Below are positions 41,776 to 51,422 of a stretch of 64,000 nt of DNA, in pieces (the first letter of the stretch is position 1; every line of letters starts with the position of its first letter). The position numbers and the translations under genes are program-made. The DNA lies in assembly GCA_030272815.1 (NCBI GenBank), contig JAJSZT010000005.1, forward strand, positions 1 to 64,000, read 5' to 3'. The DNA comes from Deltaproteobacteria bacterium (GTDB taxonomy: Bacteria > Desulfobacterota > Desulfobacteria > Desulfobacterales > ETH-SRB1). The notes beneath the pieces are model-generated. The model made no database searches, was not told the DNA's origin, and saw only the letters and a list, made by a program, of their open reading frames with translations.

Positions 41776-43123
41776 TATATGATTTTCCTTCTACACGACA
41801 AATTAAAGAACCTTTAGCTACCATTACCTCAAGATCCTGACCTAATTTTACTATTTTTGGATCTCTTACAACAACTGCATCAGGAATAGTTCTCGTTATG
41901 CTATAACCGCGATCCAGTATAGCAATAGGACTTAAATCATTCAGCCTTGAAGCAAGAATAATTGTTATAGAACGCCTATTTTGTATATATATATCTATAG
42001 ATGACAGGAGGTTGTAATTTAATCGTTTAAGCGTTACATTAAGGTTGTCGATATGCTTATAAGGACTATTTGCATATAAACTTCTGGACATCCATATAGG
42101 CTGATCACGCCATTTATCTATAATATTATATATAGATTTTAATAATCGATCAGCATAATCATCAATTCTTAGTCTTAAATCTTGAATATTTTTTCTTGGA
42201 TCAACAAGGCGATTATTCAGTTCGTTTAAAATACTATTTAACTTATCAATGTTATTATATATTCTTGCGATTAAATTTTTAAACATTTCATCGCATCTAT
42301 TTTTGAGTTCATTCTTAAGTGGAACAACAAGCTCGGCTGCAGCAGAAGGAGTCGGTGCTCTAAGATCAGCAACAAAATCAGATATTGTATAATCGGTCTC
42401 ATGTCCAATAGCAGAAATTACAGGAATTTTTGATGCAAATATAGCTCTCGCAACTTCCTCAGAATTAAATGCAGCAAGATCTTCTATGGAGCCACCGCCT
42501 CTTGCAAGAATTACAACATCTGCCCTTTCTTTAGAATCAGCAAGTGTGTTTATCATATCAAAAGCTGAAACAATTTCCTGAACAGCGCTATCACCTTGAA
42601 CTTTAACAGGTATAATTTCAATAGGAATATTATAAAAGCGCCTGTGAATAATATCTATAATATCATGAATTACAGCCCCTGTAGGAGATGTTATTATACA
42701 AATTTTATTTGGCAAAAAGGGAAGGGGGCTTTTATATTTATCGTCAAAAAGGCCCTCCTCGGAAAGACGTTTTTTTAGTTTTTCAAAACCAAGCTGTAAA
42801 GCGCCAATACCTTTTGGCTCGATATATTCAAATATAATTTGATAATTTCCACGAGGTTCATAAAGATTTATCCTGCCCAGTCCAATAATGCTCAACCCAT
42901 CTTCAAGTATAAATTTTAGTTTTTTGTTCTGGCCACGAAACATCACGGCTCTTATCTGGGAATTTTCATCTTTTAATGTAAAATAAAAATGCCCGGAAAC
43001 AGGCGTGCTTAAATTCGATATTTCGCCTGATATCCATACGAAAGGAAAGCTTTCTTCAAGTAATGTTTTAAGTTCTGATGTTAACTCTGAAACTGTATAT
43101 ATTTTTCTTGTATTCTGGCTCAT
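41768..43123 (-). CDS. xseA: Exonuclease VII large subunit
   Basis: 451 residues. An N-terminal OB-fold (SELTSELKTLLEESFPFVWI, SGEISNLSTPVSGHFYFTLK) binds DNA. The catalytic core shows IITSPTGAVIHDIIDIIHRR, ARGGGSIEDLAAFNSEEVAR and SAIGHETDYTISDFVADLRA. A coiled coil follows at the C-terminus. It degrades single-stranded DNA from both ends in repair. It is first in the xseA-xseB-ispA-dxs cluster; the 660-bp upstream region should hold its promoter. Confidence 0.95.
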   Translation of the reverse strand: MSQNTRKIYTVSELTSELKTLLEESFPFVWISGEISNLSTPVSGHFYFTLKDENSQIRAVMFRGQNKKLKFILEDGLSIIGLGRINLYEPRGNYQIIFEYIEPKGIGALQLGFEKLKKRLSEEGLFDDKYKSPLPFLPNKICIITSPTGAVIHDIIDIIHRRFYNIPIEIIPVKVQGDSAVQEIVSAFDMINTLADSKERADVVILARGGGSIEDLAAFNSEEVARAIFASKIPVISAIGHETDYTISDFVADLRAPTPSAAAELVVPLKNELKNRCDEMFKNLIARIYNNIDKLNSILNELNNRLVDPRKNIQDLRLRIDDYADRLLKSIYNIIDKWRDQPIWMSRSLYANSPYKHIDNLNVTLKRLNYNLLSSIDIYIQNRRSITIILASRLNDLSPIAILDRGYSITRTIPDAVVVRDPKIVKLGQDLEVMVAKGSLICRVEGKSYNG

Positions 43124-43782
43124 ACAGATAATTACGTTCCATTTTTTTGACAGGATATACAGGATGATCAGGATATCTGCCTGCCGGCAGGTAAAAAAGT
43201 AAAGAAATTCCGTAAGCGTTCACCAACGGAACGTTGAAATTAGAAATTAGAAATTTGGCTTTCATGTTTTTGTACTGTTGATGAACGCATTCACTTTTGG
43301 GCCGAGTTTTCCAACTATTGCTTTGTATTCTGTCGCGTTTGACTCAGATAAAACTTTTGTTCAACTTATCAAAATCGCGCCAGACCATATCTGATAACGT
43401 CTCTGCCAGCTTGTAAACATCCAACTCGTAAACTCGTTTCATCTCTCCCTAATTTCTATTTTCCAATTTCAAGTTTCAAGCCGTGAACGGCTACGAAATT
43501 CCGTTAATCCTGAAATTTAAAATTACCACAGATAAGAATTTCATTCAATGTTTTTAATCCACAGATTACACAGATTTTCGTGTTTTCTGCTTGAGAGGGT
43601 TTTGAATGGATTTCAACAACGTCTGATAAGGGATATTATGTAAACTTTCAGCAAAAAGCCGAATATGCAACAATCCATACTTAATGCCCTTTTTAGAATT
43701 AATTACAGGTAAAATCATAGTAACTACTCAGGCTGAAGGCTGAAGCTCCCTGACAGCCTTCAGTCTTCCACCTTCAGCCTAT
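43124..43782. other. Gene-free region upstream of xseA
   Basis: 660 bp with no convincing gene. It contains short degenerate repeats (CCACAGATTACACAGATTTTC-like) and, at 43719-43786, a palindromic unit (TAACTACTCAGGCTGAAGG ... CCTTCAGCCTATT) of the family seen at 35448 and 50062. No clear promoter picked. Confidence 0.5.
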
Positions 43783-44037
43783 TCAACCAAGAATATCGCG
43801 AACAGCCGGCATGACATATATATTTTCATGCGGCATTTTGCCCAAGAACTCTGCAAGAATTCTAATTTTTTTCTGCACAGATATATTTTTGTCCATGATA
43901 AAAAGATTTTCACCTTTTACCTTGCAAAACCCGCTTTTCGCCTTAACTCCTGTTTTTCGCAGGTTTTGCTCTGACACCTCAATATCAAGTTTTTCTGCAA
44001 GTTCACAAAGGCTTTTATATAATTGAACCGGTTTCAT
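43783..44037 (-). CDS. Conserved hypothetical protein
   Basis: 84 residues (MKPVQLYKSLCELAEKLDIE...). Lysine-rich, soluble, with a helical start, then a beta-rich GFCKVKGENLFIMDKNISVQ and a helix KKIRILAEFLG. It resembles a small conserved family of sulfate-reducer-type genomes with no known function. Upstream, a repeat element separates it from the BI-1 gene. Confidence 0.6.
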   Translation of the reverse strand: MKPVQLYKSLCELAEKLDIEVSEQNLRKTGVKAKSGFCKVKGENLFIMDKNISVQKKIRILAEFLGKMPHENIYVMPAVRDILG

Positions 44038-44190
44038 ATGCTATAAAGACTTTTTTGACAGGATTATCAGGATTATCAGGATATAAAAAATAAATACCAT
44101 ACTATTTAAGTTAGTTATCAATATATCTATAATGTTATACTTTAAACAAACATATTGCTTGAATATGATGCAAAATGTGTTATTATATTT

Positions 44191-44386
44191 AATTAGGGCC
44201 TGAACGAAAATTCCTGGTTCCGAGCGGTCATTGCGAGGAGTGAGGAACGAACGACGAAGCAATCCCCTTATTTCCAAGAGATTGCTTCGGTCATGCTTCC
44301 CTCGCAATGACTGGAAAAGTATAATTTGAATTGAGGAGCTCAACCCAACCTACAAGAAATCGAGGTTTCCGTTCAGACACTAATTA
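44191..44386. repeat. Inverted-repeat element upstream of the BI-1 gene
   Basis: Outer ends GGGCCTGAACGAAAA and TTTCCGTTCAGACAC are related to those at 2619-2764, flanked by AATTAG / CTAATT. It encloses a second palindrome, GTCATTGCGAGGAG ... CCCTCGCAATGAC with GAAGCAATC / GATTGCTTC, a common dispersed repeat in many bacteria. Confidence 0.7.
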
Positions 44387-44418
44387 AATAATTATATCGT
44401 AAATTATCAGGAGGTAAC

Positions 44419-45123
44419 ATGCAAAATTCTATTCCTTATAGCAAACCGCAAACCCATATAATGGTTAATGAATTTATCCGCAGCGTTTACAATTGGATGG
44501 CCATTGGTCTCGGGTTGACGGGTTTTGTCGCATTTTATGTATCCAACAGCCAGGCCTTATCTAATCTCATATTCGGAAATAAACTTGTATTTTTTGGCCT
44601 GATTATAGCCGAACTTGGCCTTGTTTTTTACCTTAGCGCAAGGGTGCAAAAAATACAGGCTTCAACTGCAACAGCTATGTTCGTTATATATTCCGCATTA
44701 AACGGAGCTACTCTTTCTTTTATTTTTCTTGTATATACCAGCTCATCTATAACTTCCACATTCTTTATATGCTCTGCAACTTTTATTACTTGCAGTGTTT
44801 ATGGAATGATAACCAAACGCGATCTAACCTCTCTTGGCGGATTCATGGCCATGGGGCTTATCGGAATTATTATTGCTTCTGTTGTTAACCTTTTTATCCG
44901 AAGTTCCGGGATGAGTATGATAATAAGTTATATCGGCGTGTTAGTTTTTGTTGGGTTGACCGCCTATGATACACAAAAGCTGAAACACATGGCGCTTTCC
45001 CAGCCGGCCGGAGTTGACGCCGGGGTTGTTAGAAAAGGTGCAATTTTAGGGGCACTTTCATTATATCTTGATTTTATAAATCTTTTCCTTATGTTGCTGA
45101 GAATACTTGGGGACAGAAGATAA
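44419..45123 (+). CDS. Bax inhibitor-1 (BI-1/YccA) family membrane protein
   Basis: 234 residues with seven transmembrane segments, first near 25-45 (NWMAIGLGLTGFVAFYV). Signatures of the BI-1/YccA/YbhL family include ATAMFVIYSALNGATLSFIF and, near the C-terminus, TAYDTQKLKHMA with the pH-sensing aspartate seen in bacterial homologues. Relatives form calcium leak channels or regulate FtsH. The ribosome site TCAGGAGGTAACATG is strong. Single-gene unit, convergent with glmM, 3 bp apart. Confidence 0.9.
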   Translation: MQNSIPYSKPQTHIMVNEFIRSVYNWMAIGLGLTGFVAFYVSNSQALSNLIFGNKLVFFGLIIAELGLVFYLSARVQKIQASTATAMFVIYSALNGATLSFIFLVYTSSSITSTFFICSATFITCSVYGMITKRDLTSLGGFMAMGLIGIIIASVVNLFIRSSGMSMIISYIGVLVFVGLTAYDTQKLKHMALSQPAGVDAGVVRKGAILGALSLYLDFINLFLMLLRILGDRR

Positions 45124-45126
45124 TAA

Positions 45127-46476
45127 CTATCCTATCTGCTCCTTTACTTTATCAGCTATTTCCTGACAATATTTCTCGGTTATTTTTCGGGTAGGCCCCT
45201 CTACCATTACACGGCAGAGGGGCTGAGTACCTGAATAACGAACAAGCACCCTTCCCTTCCCGGCTAAATTTTTCTCGGCCGCCTTTATTGCCTCAGTAAT
45301 CTGCGGAACAGATGAAATGTCAGGCTTATTCTTAACCTCAACGTTGATAAGTACCTGAGGGAACACATCCATAATCTTGGAAAGTTCAGACAGAGGCTTA
45401 GACTCATCTTTTAAAGCTTCAACCAATTTCAATGCAGTAAGAATACCGTCACCTGTTATCTGGTGATCCAAAAAAATCATATGGCCTGAATCTTCGCCTC
45501 CAAGAACAGCCCCGGAATGAATCATGCTCTCCAAAACATATCGATCTCCAACTTTTGCCTTAATATGTTTAATGCCCATATCTTCTAATGCAATACCAAG
45601 CCCCATATTGCTCATCACCGTACTGACCACTGTATTGCTTTTAAGCTGGTCTTTCTTTTTCATGCTTTTTGCACATATGGCAAGAATCTGATCGCCGGTT
45701 ACAATATTGCCCTTTTCATCAACAGCAATAAGCCTGTCACCATCTCCATCAAAGGCAAGGCCGATATCAGCGCGTTTTTCCAAAACGATTTTTCTCAATT
45801 CCGAGGTATTTTCTGAACCACAATTTTCATTTATGTTCCTTCCATCAGGATCGTTAAAAAGTGTTTCGACTTCTGCTCCGAGCCTGGCAAATAATTCAGG
45901 AGCAACCTTGTAAGTTGCTCCATTTGAACAATCAATAACGATTTTCAGCCCCTGACAGAAATTCTCCGGCACTTTACTCAAAAGGAAATCTATATAATTT
46001 TGTCCTGCATCATCTATTCTATACACCCCACCTGTCATCCGCATCTTTTTGCAAATTAAAGATATTTCGTCACTCAACAGTATTTTTTCAATTTCAGCCT
46101 CTTTTTCATCTGAAAGCTTGAACCCGTCTCTCTTAAAAATCTTAATCCCATTATCATAAAATGGATTGTGAGATGCAGAGATAACAATGCCGGCATCAGC
46201 ATCAGTTGAAGCTGTTATATATGCAATTCCCGGAGTTGGAAGGACACCTGCAAGGTATGCATCTGCACCCATGGAACAAATCCCTGATACCAGGGCATAT
46301 TCCAGCATATAACCGGAAATTCTTGTATCTTTTCCTATAATTATCTTCGGCCTGCCCTTTTCTTTTCTATTAAAAAAATATGCAACTGCCCTGCCGACTT
46401 TTATAGCCATTTCAGAAGTCATTGGATATTCATTAGCCAGGCCCCTTATACCGTCGGTGCCAAATAGTTTGCCCAT
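45127..46476 (-). CDS. glmM: Phosphoglucosamine mutase
   Basis: 449 residues converting glucosamine-6-phosphate to glucosamine-1-phosphate for UDP-GlcNAc, the precursor of peptidoglycan, lipid A and surface sugars. The phosphoserine loop ISASHNPFYDNGIKIF, the metal-binding DGDGDR, the sugar loop GGEDSGH and the phosphate-binding RYSGTQPLCRVMVEG are intact. The N-terminal FGTDGIRG is typical of GlmM. Its start lies in a palindrome-rich spacer. Confidence 0.95.
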   Translation of the reverse strand: MGKLFGTDGIRGLANEYPMTSEMAIKVGRAVAYFFNRKEKGRPKIIIGKDTRISGYMLEYALVSGICSMGADAYLAGVLPTPGIAYITASTDADAGIVISASHNPFYDNGIKIFKRDGFKLSDEKEAEIEKILLSDEISLICKKMRMTGGVYRIDDAGQNYIDFLLSKVPENFCQGLKIVIDCSNGATYKVAPELFARLGAEVETLFNDPDGRNINENCGSENTSELRKIVLEKRADIGLAFDGDGDRLIAVDEKGNIVTGDQILAICAKSMKKKDQLKSNTVVSTVMSNMGLGIALEDMGIKHIKAKVGDRYVLESMIHSGAVLGGEDSGHMIFLDHQITGDGILTALKLVEALKDESKPLSELSKIMDVFPQVLINVEVKNKPDISSVPQITEAIKAAEKNLAGKGRVLVRYSGTQPLCRVMVEGPTRKITEKYCQEIADKVKEQIG

Positions 46477-46774
46477 AAATTTGTTCCTATAATTTTTTAC
46501 CGCCCGCTTCGCTCAAGACGCAGAGTTCGCAGAGTAAGATGGTTTTTCCTTTGCCGTTGAGAGAACGGCAAAGGAAAACTACTAAGCAGCTTTGCTGCGT
46601 AATAGTTTAACTTTATTAATACACTGTTATCATACTTTTACCATTGTGAGTTGCCCTCAAATACCCAGGAGGTGCTGATTCTTTTTGCTTTCCGTCCTCT
46701 CAGCGGAAAGCAAAATTAAAGATAAACTCTGCGTTCTCTGCGCCTCTGCGGTGAACTATTACTAATATTTTAAA
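46477..46774. repeat. Palindrome-rich spacer between the beta-helix gene and glmM
   Basis: Outer arms GACGCAGAGTTCGCAGAG and CTCTGCGTTCTCTGCGCC surround two internal hairpins, CCTTTGCCGTTGAGAGAACGG- and TTTGCTTTCCG-TCCTCTCAG-CGGAAAGCAAA. No gene seen. It looks like a compound dispersed repeat. Confidence 0.55.
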
Positions 46775-47959
46775 TTAGTTAAAGCTGATATGATTAAGTA
46801 TTCCTTTAGTTACGCTATCAACTATCCCCTGAAGCCATTTTGTCCCAAGCTCAGAGCTTTTATTCTCAAGCCCCTTTATTACTGAGATGTAATTCATACC
46901 TGACTTTTGTATACCTGAATCAATATGTTTTAGAAAAGTATCTCTTAAGCTTCTGTCACCTTCATTTAAACGCATTTTATTGAAAGAGTCCTCTATTCCA
47001 TCAAAATCAGGTTGATTCTGACAGAAGTCCTTTAACTTTCTTATCCTTTCATCAATTGTCATATTAAGTTTTTCTTTAAGGCCATCAAAAAGGACATCGG
47101 GAAAATTATCTGAAATAAACTTTGAACGAACATGTAGATACCACTTCATAAGTGCTATAAGGTTTGCAATATAGATTATATTGTTAACCATTATCCTTTT
47201 TAAACTTCGATAAATGCCTGACGTAAAAGCAATATTTCCGCTCCTCATCAATCCTTCAAAAATGAGACGTCCCTGTCTTAATTCATCTTTCCTGTAAATT
47301 GAGCCGGCCGCGATTACAGTACCAAAGGCGAGACGACAAGGTCCTACGAGCCCCCCCTGCCCTCCCAGGAATATCGGCCGCTGGTTAAGCATAACTCCAT
47401 TGGGCACATCGCCGATAAGAGATGCAGTAGCTTTATCCTGGTTTGGCGTATAATTAAAATGAATATAAGAACTCCCCACTTCACTATGATTTCTCCTGCT
47501 TGTTCCCCCAGACATAAAGCAGTCACAAAAGTTAATTAAACTGCCCAAAGTAACAAAAGGAAAAAGTATGGCGTGTTTCAAACCAACCATGTGAGCAATG
47601 CTTGTTTCTTCTTCAAGGATTGTGCCTTCTCTTATATGTGAGCCATAACCTATGCTCACTTTATCAAGCAAAACAGCTTGTCTTAAAAAACCTCCTTTAA
47701 GGTCAACATTCGTACCAATCTGGCAGTTTTCAATTGTTACAGGGCTTTCATATCCCAGCCTTGTATTCTTTAAGATCAGGGTAGAACTGCCAAAAATTTT
47801 ACACCCCGAATAAATAAGAACACCCTCACCGGAAATTCTGTCTGTATCTACTTCACTGCCGATTTCAACACTATCAGGATTAGGTATGTTAACACCTTTT
47901 TTTAAAAGCTTTTCAATTTTCAAAATGCTCTGATTCTTCATATCAGACCTCGATGACAT
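46775..47959 (-). CDS. Left-handed beta-helix (hexapeptide-repeat) protein, GlmU-like
   Basis: 394 residues. Residues 40-240 contain irregular hexapeptide repeats (VLIYSGCKIFGSSTLILKN, GTNVDLKGGFLRQAVLL, VSIGYGSHIREGTIL), as in acyl- or nucleotidyl-transferase beta-helices of GlmU type. It has no N-terminal nucleotidyltransferase. The C-terminal 150 residues are helical and unassigned. It lies next to glmM, the enzyme before GlmU, so a link to UDP-sugar metabolism is plausible but unproven. Residue 7 (MKNQSILK) is an alternative start. Confidence 0.6.
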   Translation of the reverse strand: MSSRSDMKNQSILKIEKLLKKGVNIPNPDSVEIGSEVDTDRISGEGVLIYSGCKIFGSSTLILKNTRLGYESPVTIENCQIGTNVDLKGGFLRQAVLLDKVSIGYGSHIREGTILEEETSIAHMVGLKHAILFPFVTLGSLINFCDCFMSGGTSRRNHSEVGSSYIHFNYTPNQDKATASLIGDVPNGVMLNQRPIFLGGQGGLVGPCRLAFGTVIAAGSIYRKDELRQGRLIFEGLMRSGNIAFTSGIYRSLKRIMVNNIIYIANLIALMKWYLHVRSKFISDNFPDVLFDGLKEKLNMTIDERIRKLKDFCQNQPDFDGIEDSFNKMRLNEGDRSLRDTFLKHIDSGIQKSGMNYISVIKGLENKSSELGTKWLQGIVDSVTKGILNHISFN

Positions 47960-48054
47960 ATACTATTATCATATGCAATTTAGAGACCTTTAAAAAATGG
48001 CCACTAAAAACCAATAATGTCAAGAACTATATCATCTGAGTTTTATTCCCCAAA

Positions 48055-48098
48055 AATAAAAAAACCGCGTCAGGGGAACTCCCATATTCACGGTTTTG
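48055..48098 (-). terminator. Rho-independent terminator after the polysaccharide fusion gene
   Basis: On the minus strand AAAACCG ... CGGTTTTTTTATTTTT with an inner GGGAGTTCCCC palindrome. Stem-loop plus a long T-run, about 105 bp past the stop at 48203. Confidence 0.65.
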
Positions 48099-48202
48099 AA
48101 GAGAGACCATTGAAAATCTCCTCTTTTGCCTCTGGCCATCGGCGGAACGTCAGGCTATGTTAGCTGTTAAGTAGTTATATGCCTTTTTATCTTATGAGCT
48201 TG

Positions 48203-50050
48203 TTATATCTCAAGGTCTATATCTTCCAGATGAACGGAAAACTGTTTTAAAAACAAACCCTTTGCCTTACAAAACTCCTTAATAGCTTTAAGTTTTTGCG
48301 GATCTTTATTATTGAAAGATATCAGCATTCCGCTTATTTTATATTTATCAAGATGAGATTCAATGTCTTTAAACACCCCAAGAATGGGATAACCCTGAAG
48401 TGTTTTTCCAGTTTTTAATGTATCATCATCAATAAAACCAACTGGTTTAATTTTAAGCCTTTTGTTATTTAATATTTCACGCAACAGGATCTCCCCTCCC
48501 CTGCCTGCGCCGTAAATTAAAACTATCTTGCCGGCCAAGGTTTTTCTTTTCATGGTATCGCTAAAAAGCATGAAAGAAACCCGGCTGCCAAGGAGGACTC
48601 CGGTAGTTAGAAACCAGTCTATTACAAAAATTCCTTTAGAAAAAGCTTCAAATCTGTAAATATATGTTACTGTAACAACGGAAAAAATAGTAGCTAAAGA
48701 AGAAGCCTTTAAATATACTAAAACATCATTAGTACTCATATAACCCCAGACCCCCCTGTAAATTCCCACTGCGAAAAAAGCCACAAACTTGCAGGCAATT
48801 ACTGCTGGAAGCGAATGCAGGAATACTTTGAAATAAAAAGGAAAAGCATTGGAATCAAAACGTAAACGGTAAGAAAGATAATATGCAAACGCTATCAAAC
48901 AAAAATCAAGTATTACCAGCATAAGCTGCCGCTTATAGGTCAACTCTAATAATATAGGGGTGTAGGATTTCCCACGTAAAAGTGAAAATTCCTTTTCAGG
49001 ATATACGCGAATCTGGGACAGGTAAATTCCCATCAAAATAATTGATAGAGCCAGCGGAATAATTACTGCCGGAGATGTTAATGTATCACTTTTGCTCACA
49101 AACAATGCTGACATGCCTGATATCGCGCCGATACCATATAATAATAGTACTGCGCCTTTTTCGCTTAGCCCCATGATAACCAGACGATGTGATGTATGAT
49201 CCTTTCCTCCCACAGAAGCCTTGCGGCCGCTCAAGATTCTAATTAATGTAACCATGGAAGTGTCCAGAATAGGAACCATGAGGATCATTATTGGAACAGC
49301 ATATAATGACATTACATTGGCCGCGCCTGCTTCCGGATAGTAAAGACACAGCATGGATAATATAAAGCCAACAAAAAGACTTCCGCAGTCTCCCATGAAA
49401 ATTGATGCAGGATTGAAGTTATAAAACAGAAAAGCAGCTAATGCCCCTGCAATTATTACAGATACAAGAGTGGCTTCCGGCAGTATCCCTGTATATAATA
49501 ATGCCAGATAAGAAGCGGCAATAAAGCCTACCCCCGCACAAAGGCCGTCCATATTATCAATCAGATTAAAAGCATTTATTATACCAACGATCCACACTAT
49601 AGTTAAAGTAGTATCCACAGTAAGGGATGAAAACCAGTGAAGACGAAATCCTAAAAAAGTAACCATTGAAGCCACAAGTATTTGTCCCACCAGTTTTGTA
49701 TGTGGTTTAATATGAATAAAATCATCTACTAATCCAAGAAAAAAAAGAAGGGTCATCCCAATCCAGATAACCGCACCTATTGAAGGCAAAGCTATGTGGT
49801 CTGATGTTCTTATGATATGGGGTAGAATTGAGGAAAAATCTGCAATAAAAAAAAGTGGTATTGCTATGCCAAGGTATATGGCAACACCACCGAAAAGAGC
49901 GGTTGGCTTTTTATGCCAGCGTTCTTTTGTGGGATAAGCAATCCACCCTTTTTTAATCGCAACAAGCCTGACAACTGGTGTTAATGCCAGACATAAAAAA
50001 AATGACAAAAAGGTGATAAAGTATAATACTGGGATATCGTTAAAAAACAT
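48203..50050 (-). CDS. Fused polyprenyl-phosphate glycosyl-1-phosphate transferase and FlaA1-like nucleotide-sugar domain
   Basis: 615 residues. Residues 1-345 are a WecA/MraY-type GT4 enzyme: about ten transmembrane segments, VDDFIHIKPHTKL, the catalytic FNLIDNMDGLCAG and FMGDCGSLFVGF. Such enzymes put the first sugar phosphate on undecaprenyl phosphate. Residues 370-480 add four more transmembrane segments, and residues 495-605 form a Rossmann-like domain (KIVLIYGAGRGGEILLREIL) as in the N-terminal half of FlaA1/CapD proteins. The dehydratase half of CapD is absent. The second part may bind a nucleotide cofactor for control. It heads the surface polysaccharide locus. Confidence 0.85.
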   Translation of the reverse strand: MFFNDIPVLYFITFLSFFLCLALTPVVRLVAIKKGWIAYPTKERWHKKPTALFGGVAIYLGIAIPLFFIADFSSILPHIIRTSDHIALPSIGAVIWIGMTLLFFLGLVDDFIHIKPHTKLVGQILVASMVTFLGFRLHWFSSLTVDTTLTIVWIVGIINAFNLIDNMDGLCAGVGFIAASYLALLYTGILPEATLVSVIIAGALAAFLFYNFNPASIFMGDCGSLFVGFILSMLCLYYPEAGAANVMSLYAVPIMILMVPILDTSMVTLIRILSGRKASVGGKDHTSHRLVIMGLSEKGAVLLLYGIGAISGMSALFVSKSDTLTSPAVIIPLALSIILMGIYLSQIRVYPEKEFSLLRGKSYTPILLELTYKRQLMLVILDFCLIAFAYYLSYRLRFDSNAFPFYFKVFLHSLPAVIACKFVAFFAVGIYRGVWGYMSTNDVLVYLKASSLATIFSVVTVTYIYRFEAFSKGIFVIDWFLTTGVLLGSRVSFMLFSDTMKRKTLAGKIVLIYGAGRGGEILLREILNNKRLKIKPVGFIDDDTLKTGKTLQGYPILGVFKDIESHLDKYKISGMLISFNNKDPQKLKAIKEFCKAKGLFLKQFSVHLEDIDLEI

Positions 50051-50061
50051 TATATTTATCC

Positions 50062-50234
50062 TAACTACTCAGGTTGGTTAGGCTGAAGACTGAAGACTTT
50101 TAGGGAAAAGACTCCCAGAGGTCAATATTTTCTTAAAGCGGCCGGAAATTTTGTCCTAAACATAGAGAATAACACTCAGGAATCATTTGTTTCCTTCAGC
50201 CTATAGCCTTCAGTCTAAACACCTGAGTAGTTAC
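50062..50234. repeat. TAACTACTCAGG / CCTGAGTAGTTA palindromic element 1
   Basis: TAACTACTCAGGT and ACCTGAGTAGTTA bound 173 bp that also hold AGGCTGAAGACTGAAG ... CTTCAGCCTATAGCCTTCAGTCT. Directly upstream of the fusion gene (minus). Confidence 0.7.
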
Positions 50235-50321
50235 GTTTATTTTAAATTAAGATGTTCTCTTTGGCAATACTTCTGTGATGTACAAAAAATTAAGATTGCC
50301 TAACTAATTATTATAATATAT

Positions 50322-50404
50322 GTAACTACTCAGGTTGTTAGGTTCACGGTTGGTTGCCTTGATCTCTCGCTCTCTAACCTTGAACCGTGAACCTGAGTAG
50401 TTAC
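50322..50404. repeat. TAACTACTCAGG / CCTGAGTAGTTA palindromic element 2
   Basis: GTAACTACTCAGGTT and AACCTGAGTAGTTAC are perfect complements. The core GGTTCACGGTTG ... TTGAACCGTGAACC pairs too. 83 bp, upstream of the epimerase gene. Confidence 0.72.
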
Positions 50405-50443
50405 AGCTAAAGTATTACTATTTTTTACCAAGGAGATATATTT

Positions 50444-51418
50444 ATGAGAGTTCTTATCACAGGCGGAGCAGGTTTTATCGGATCTCATCTTGCTGAAGCG
50501 TATCTTGAAAGAGGAGACGAAGTATATATTATCGACGATCTTTCAACCGGATCTTTATATAATATAAAAGAACTTAAGGAAAATGAACGTTTCAAAAACA
50601 AACTATTCATCCATATTGATACAATTCTAAACCATAATACAATGCTTGAGCTTACGGGCACGTGTGACATTGTTTTTCATTTAGCCGCAGCAGTCGGAGT
50701 ACAGTATATACTTAACAACCCTCTTGAATCAATAAAAACTAATATTCAGGGAACAGAAAAGGTTCTTGAACTGTGTGACAAATTTAAGAAAAAGGTTCTT
50801 ATAGCATCAACATCAGAAGTATATGGCAAGCATCTTCATGCCCCATTAGTTGAAACAGACAATATAATATACGGCCCTTCAAGTAAATTCAGATGGAGTT
50901 ATGCAGCTACAAAACTTATGGATGAATTTACAGCGCTCGCATACTATAGAACAACTGGATTAGAGGTAATTATAACCCGTCTTTTTAATACCGTCGGCCC
51001 AAAACAAACTGGTGCGTATGGTATGGTTATCCCAAGATTTGTTTCCCAGGCTTTAAAAAATGAGCCCTTAACAGTCTACGGAGACGGTAACCAGACAAGA
51101 ACATTCACATATGTTAAAGATGTAGTTGAAGCACTCATGACTCTCGTAGAGACCAATGGTGCTGTCGGAGAAGTATTCAACGTAGGTGGAACTGAGGAAA
51201 TTTCGATCATTGATCTTGCGAAGAGAATAATAAAAGAAACAGGCTCTAAATCAACTATTAAACTGATCCCCTATGATGAAGCATTTGGAAAAGACTTTGA
51301 AGATATGCAGCGCAGGGTACCTGGTACTGAAAAAATCAACAAACTTATAGGGTTTGAGCCAAAGACTGATTTTGATACAATGCTAAGAAAAATTATCAGA
51401 TATATGAAAAAGAAATAA
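50444..51418 (+). CDS. NAD-dependent sugar epimerase/dehydratase (extended SDR)
   Basis: 324 residues. NAD motif VLITGGAGFIGSHLAEAYLE, catalytic STSEVYG and YAATK (Tyr-x3-Lys), and YGDGNQTRTFTYVKDVVEAL typical of UDP-glucuronate decarboxylase/UDP-glucose epimerase enzymes. The RRVPGTEKINKLIGFEPKTD end is also standard. It acts on a nucleotide sugar for the polysaccharide locus; the exact reaction (UDP-xylose formation versus 4-epimerisation) is open. It is the only + gene of the locus. Ribosome site AAGGAGATATATTT. Confidence 0.88.
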   Translation: MRVLITGGAGFIGSHLAEAYLERGDEVYIIDDLSTGSLYNIKELKENERFKNKLFIHIDTILNHNTMLELTGTCDIVFHLAAAVGVQYILNNPLESIKTNIQGTEKVLELCDKFKKKVLIASTSEVYGKHLHAPLVETDNIIYGPSSKFRWSYAATKLMDEFTALAYYRTTGLEVIITRLFNTVGPKQTGAYGMVIPRFVSQALKNEPLTVYGDGNQTRTFTYVKDVVEALMTLVETNGAVGEVFNVGGTEEISIIDLAKRIIKETGSKSTIKLIPYDEAFGKDFEDMQRRVPGTEKINKLIGFEPKTDFDTMLRKIIRYMKKK

Positions 51419-51422
51419 TTCA

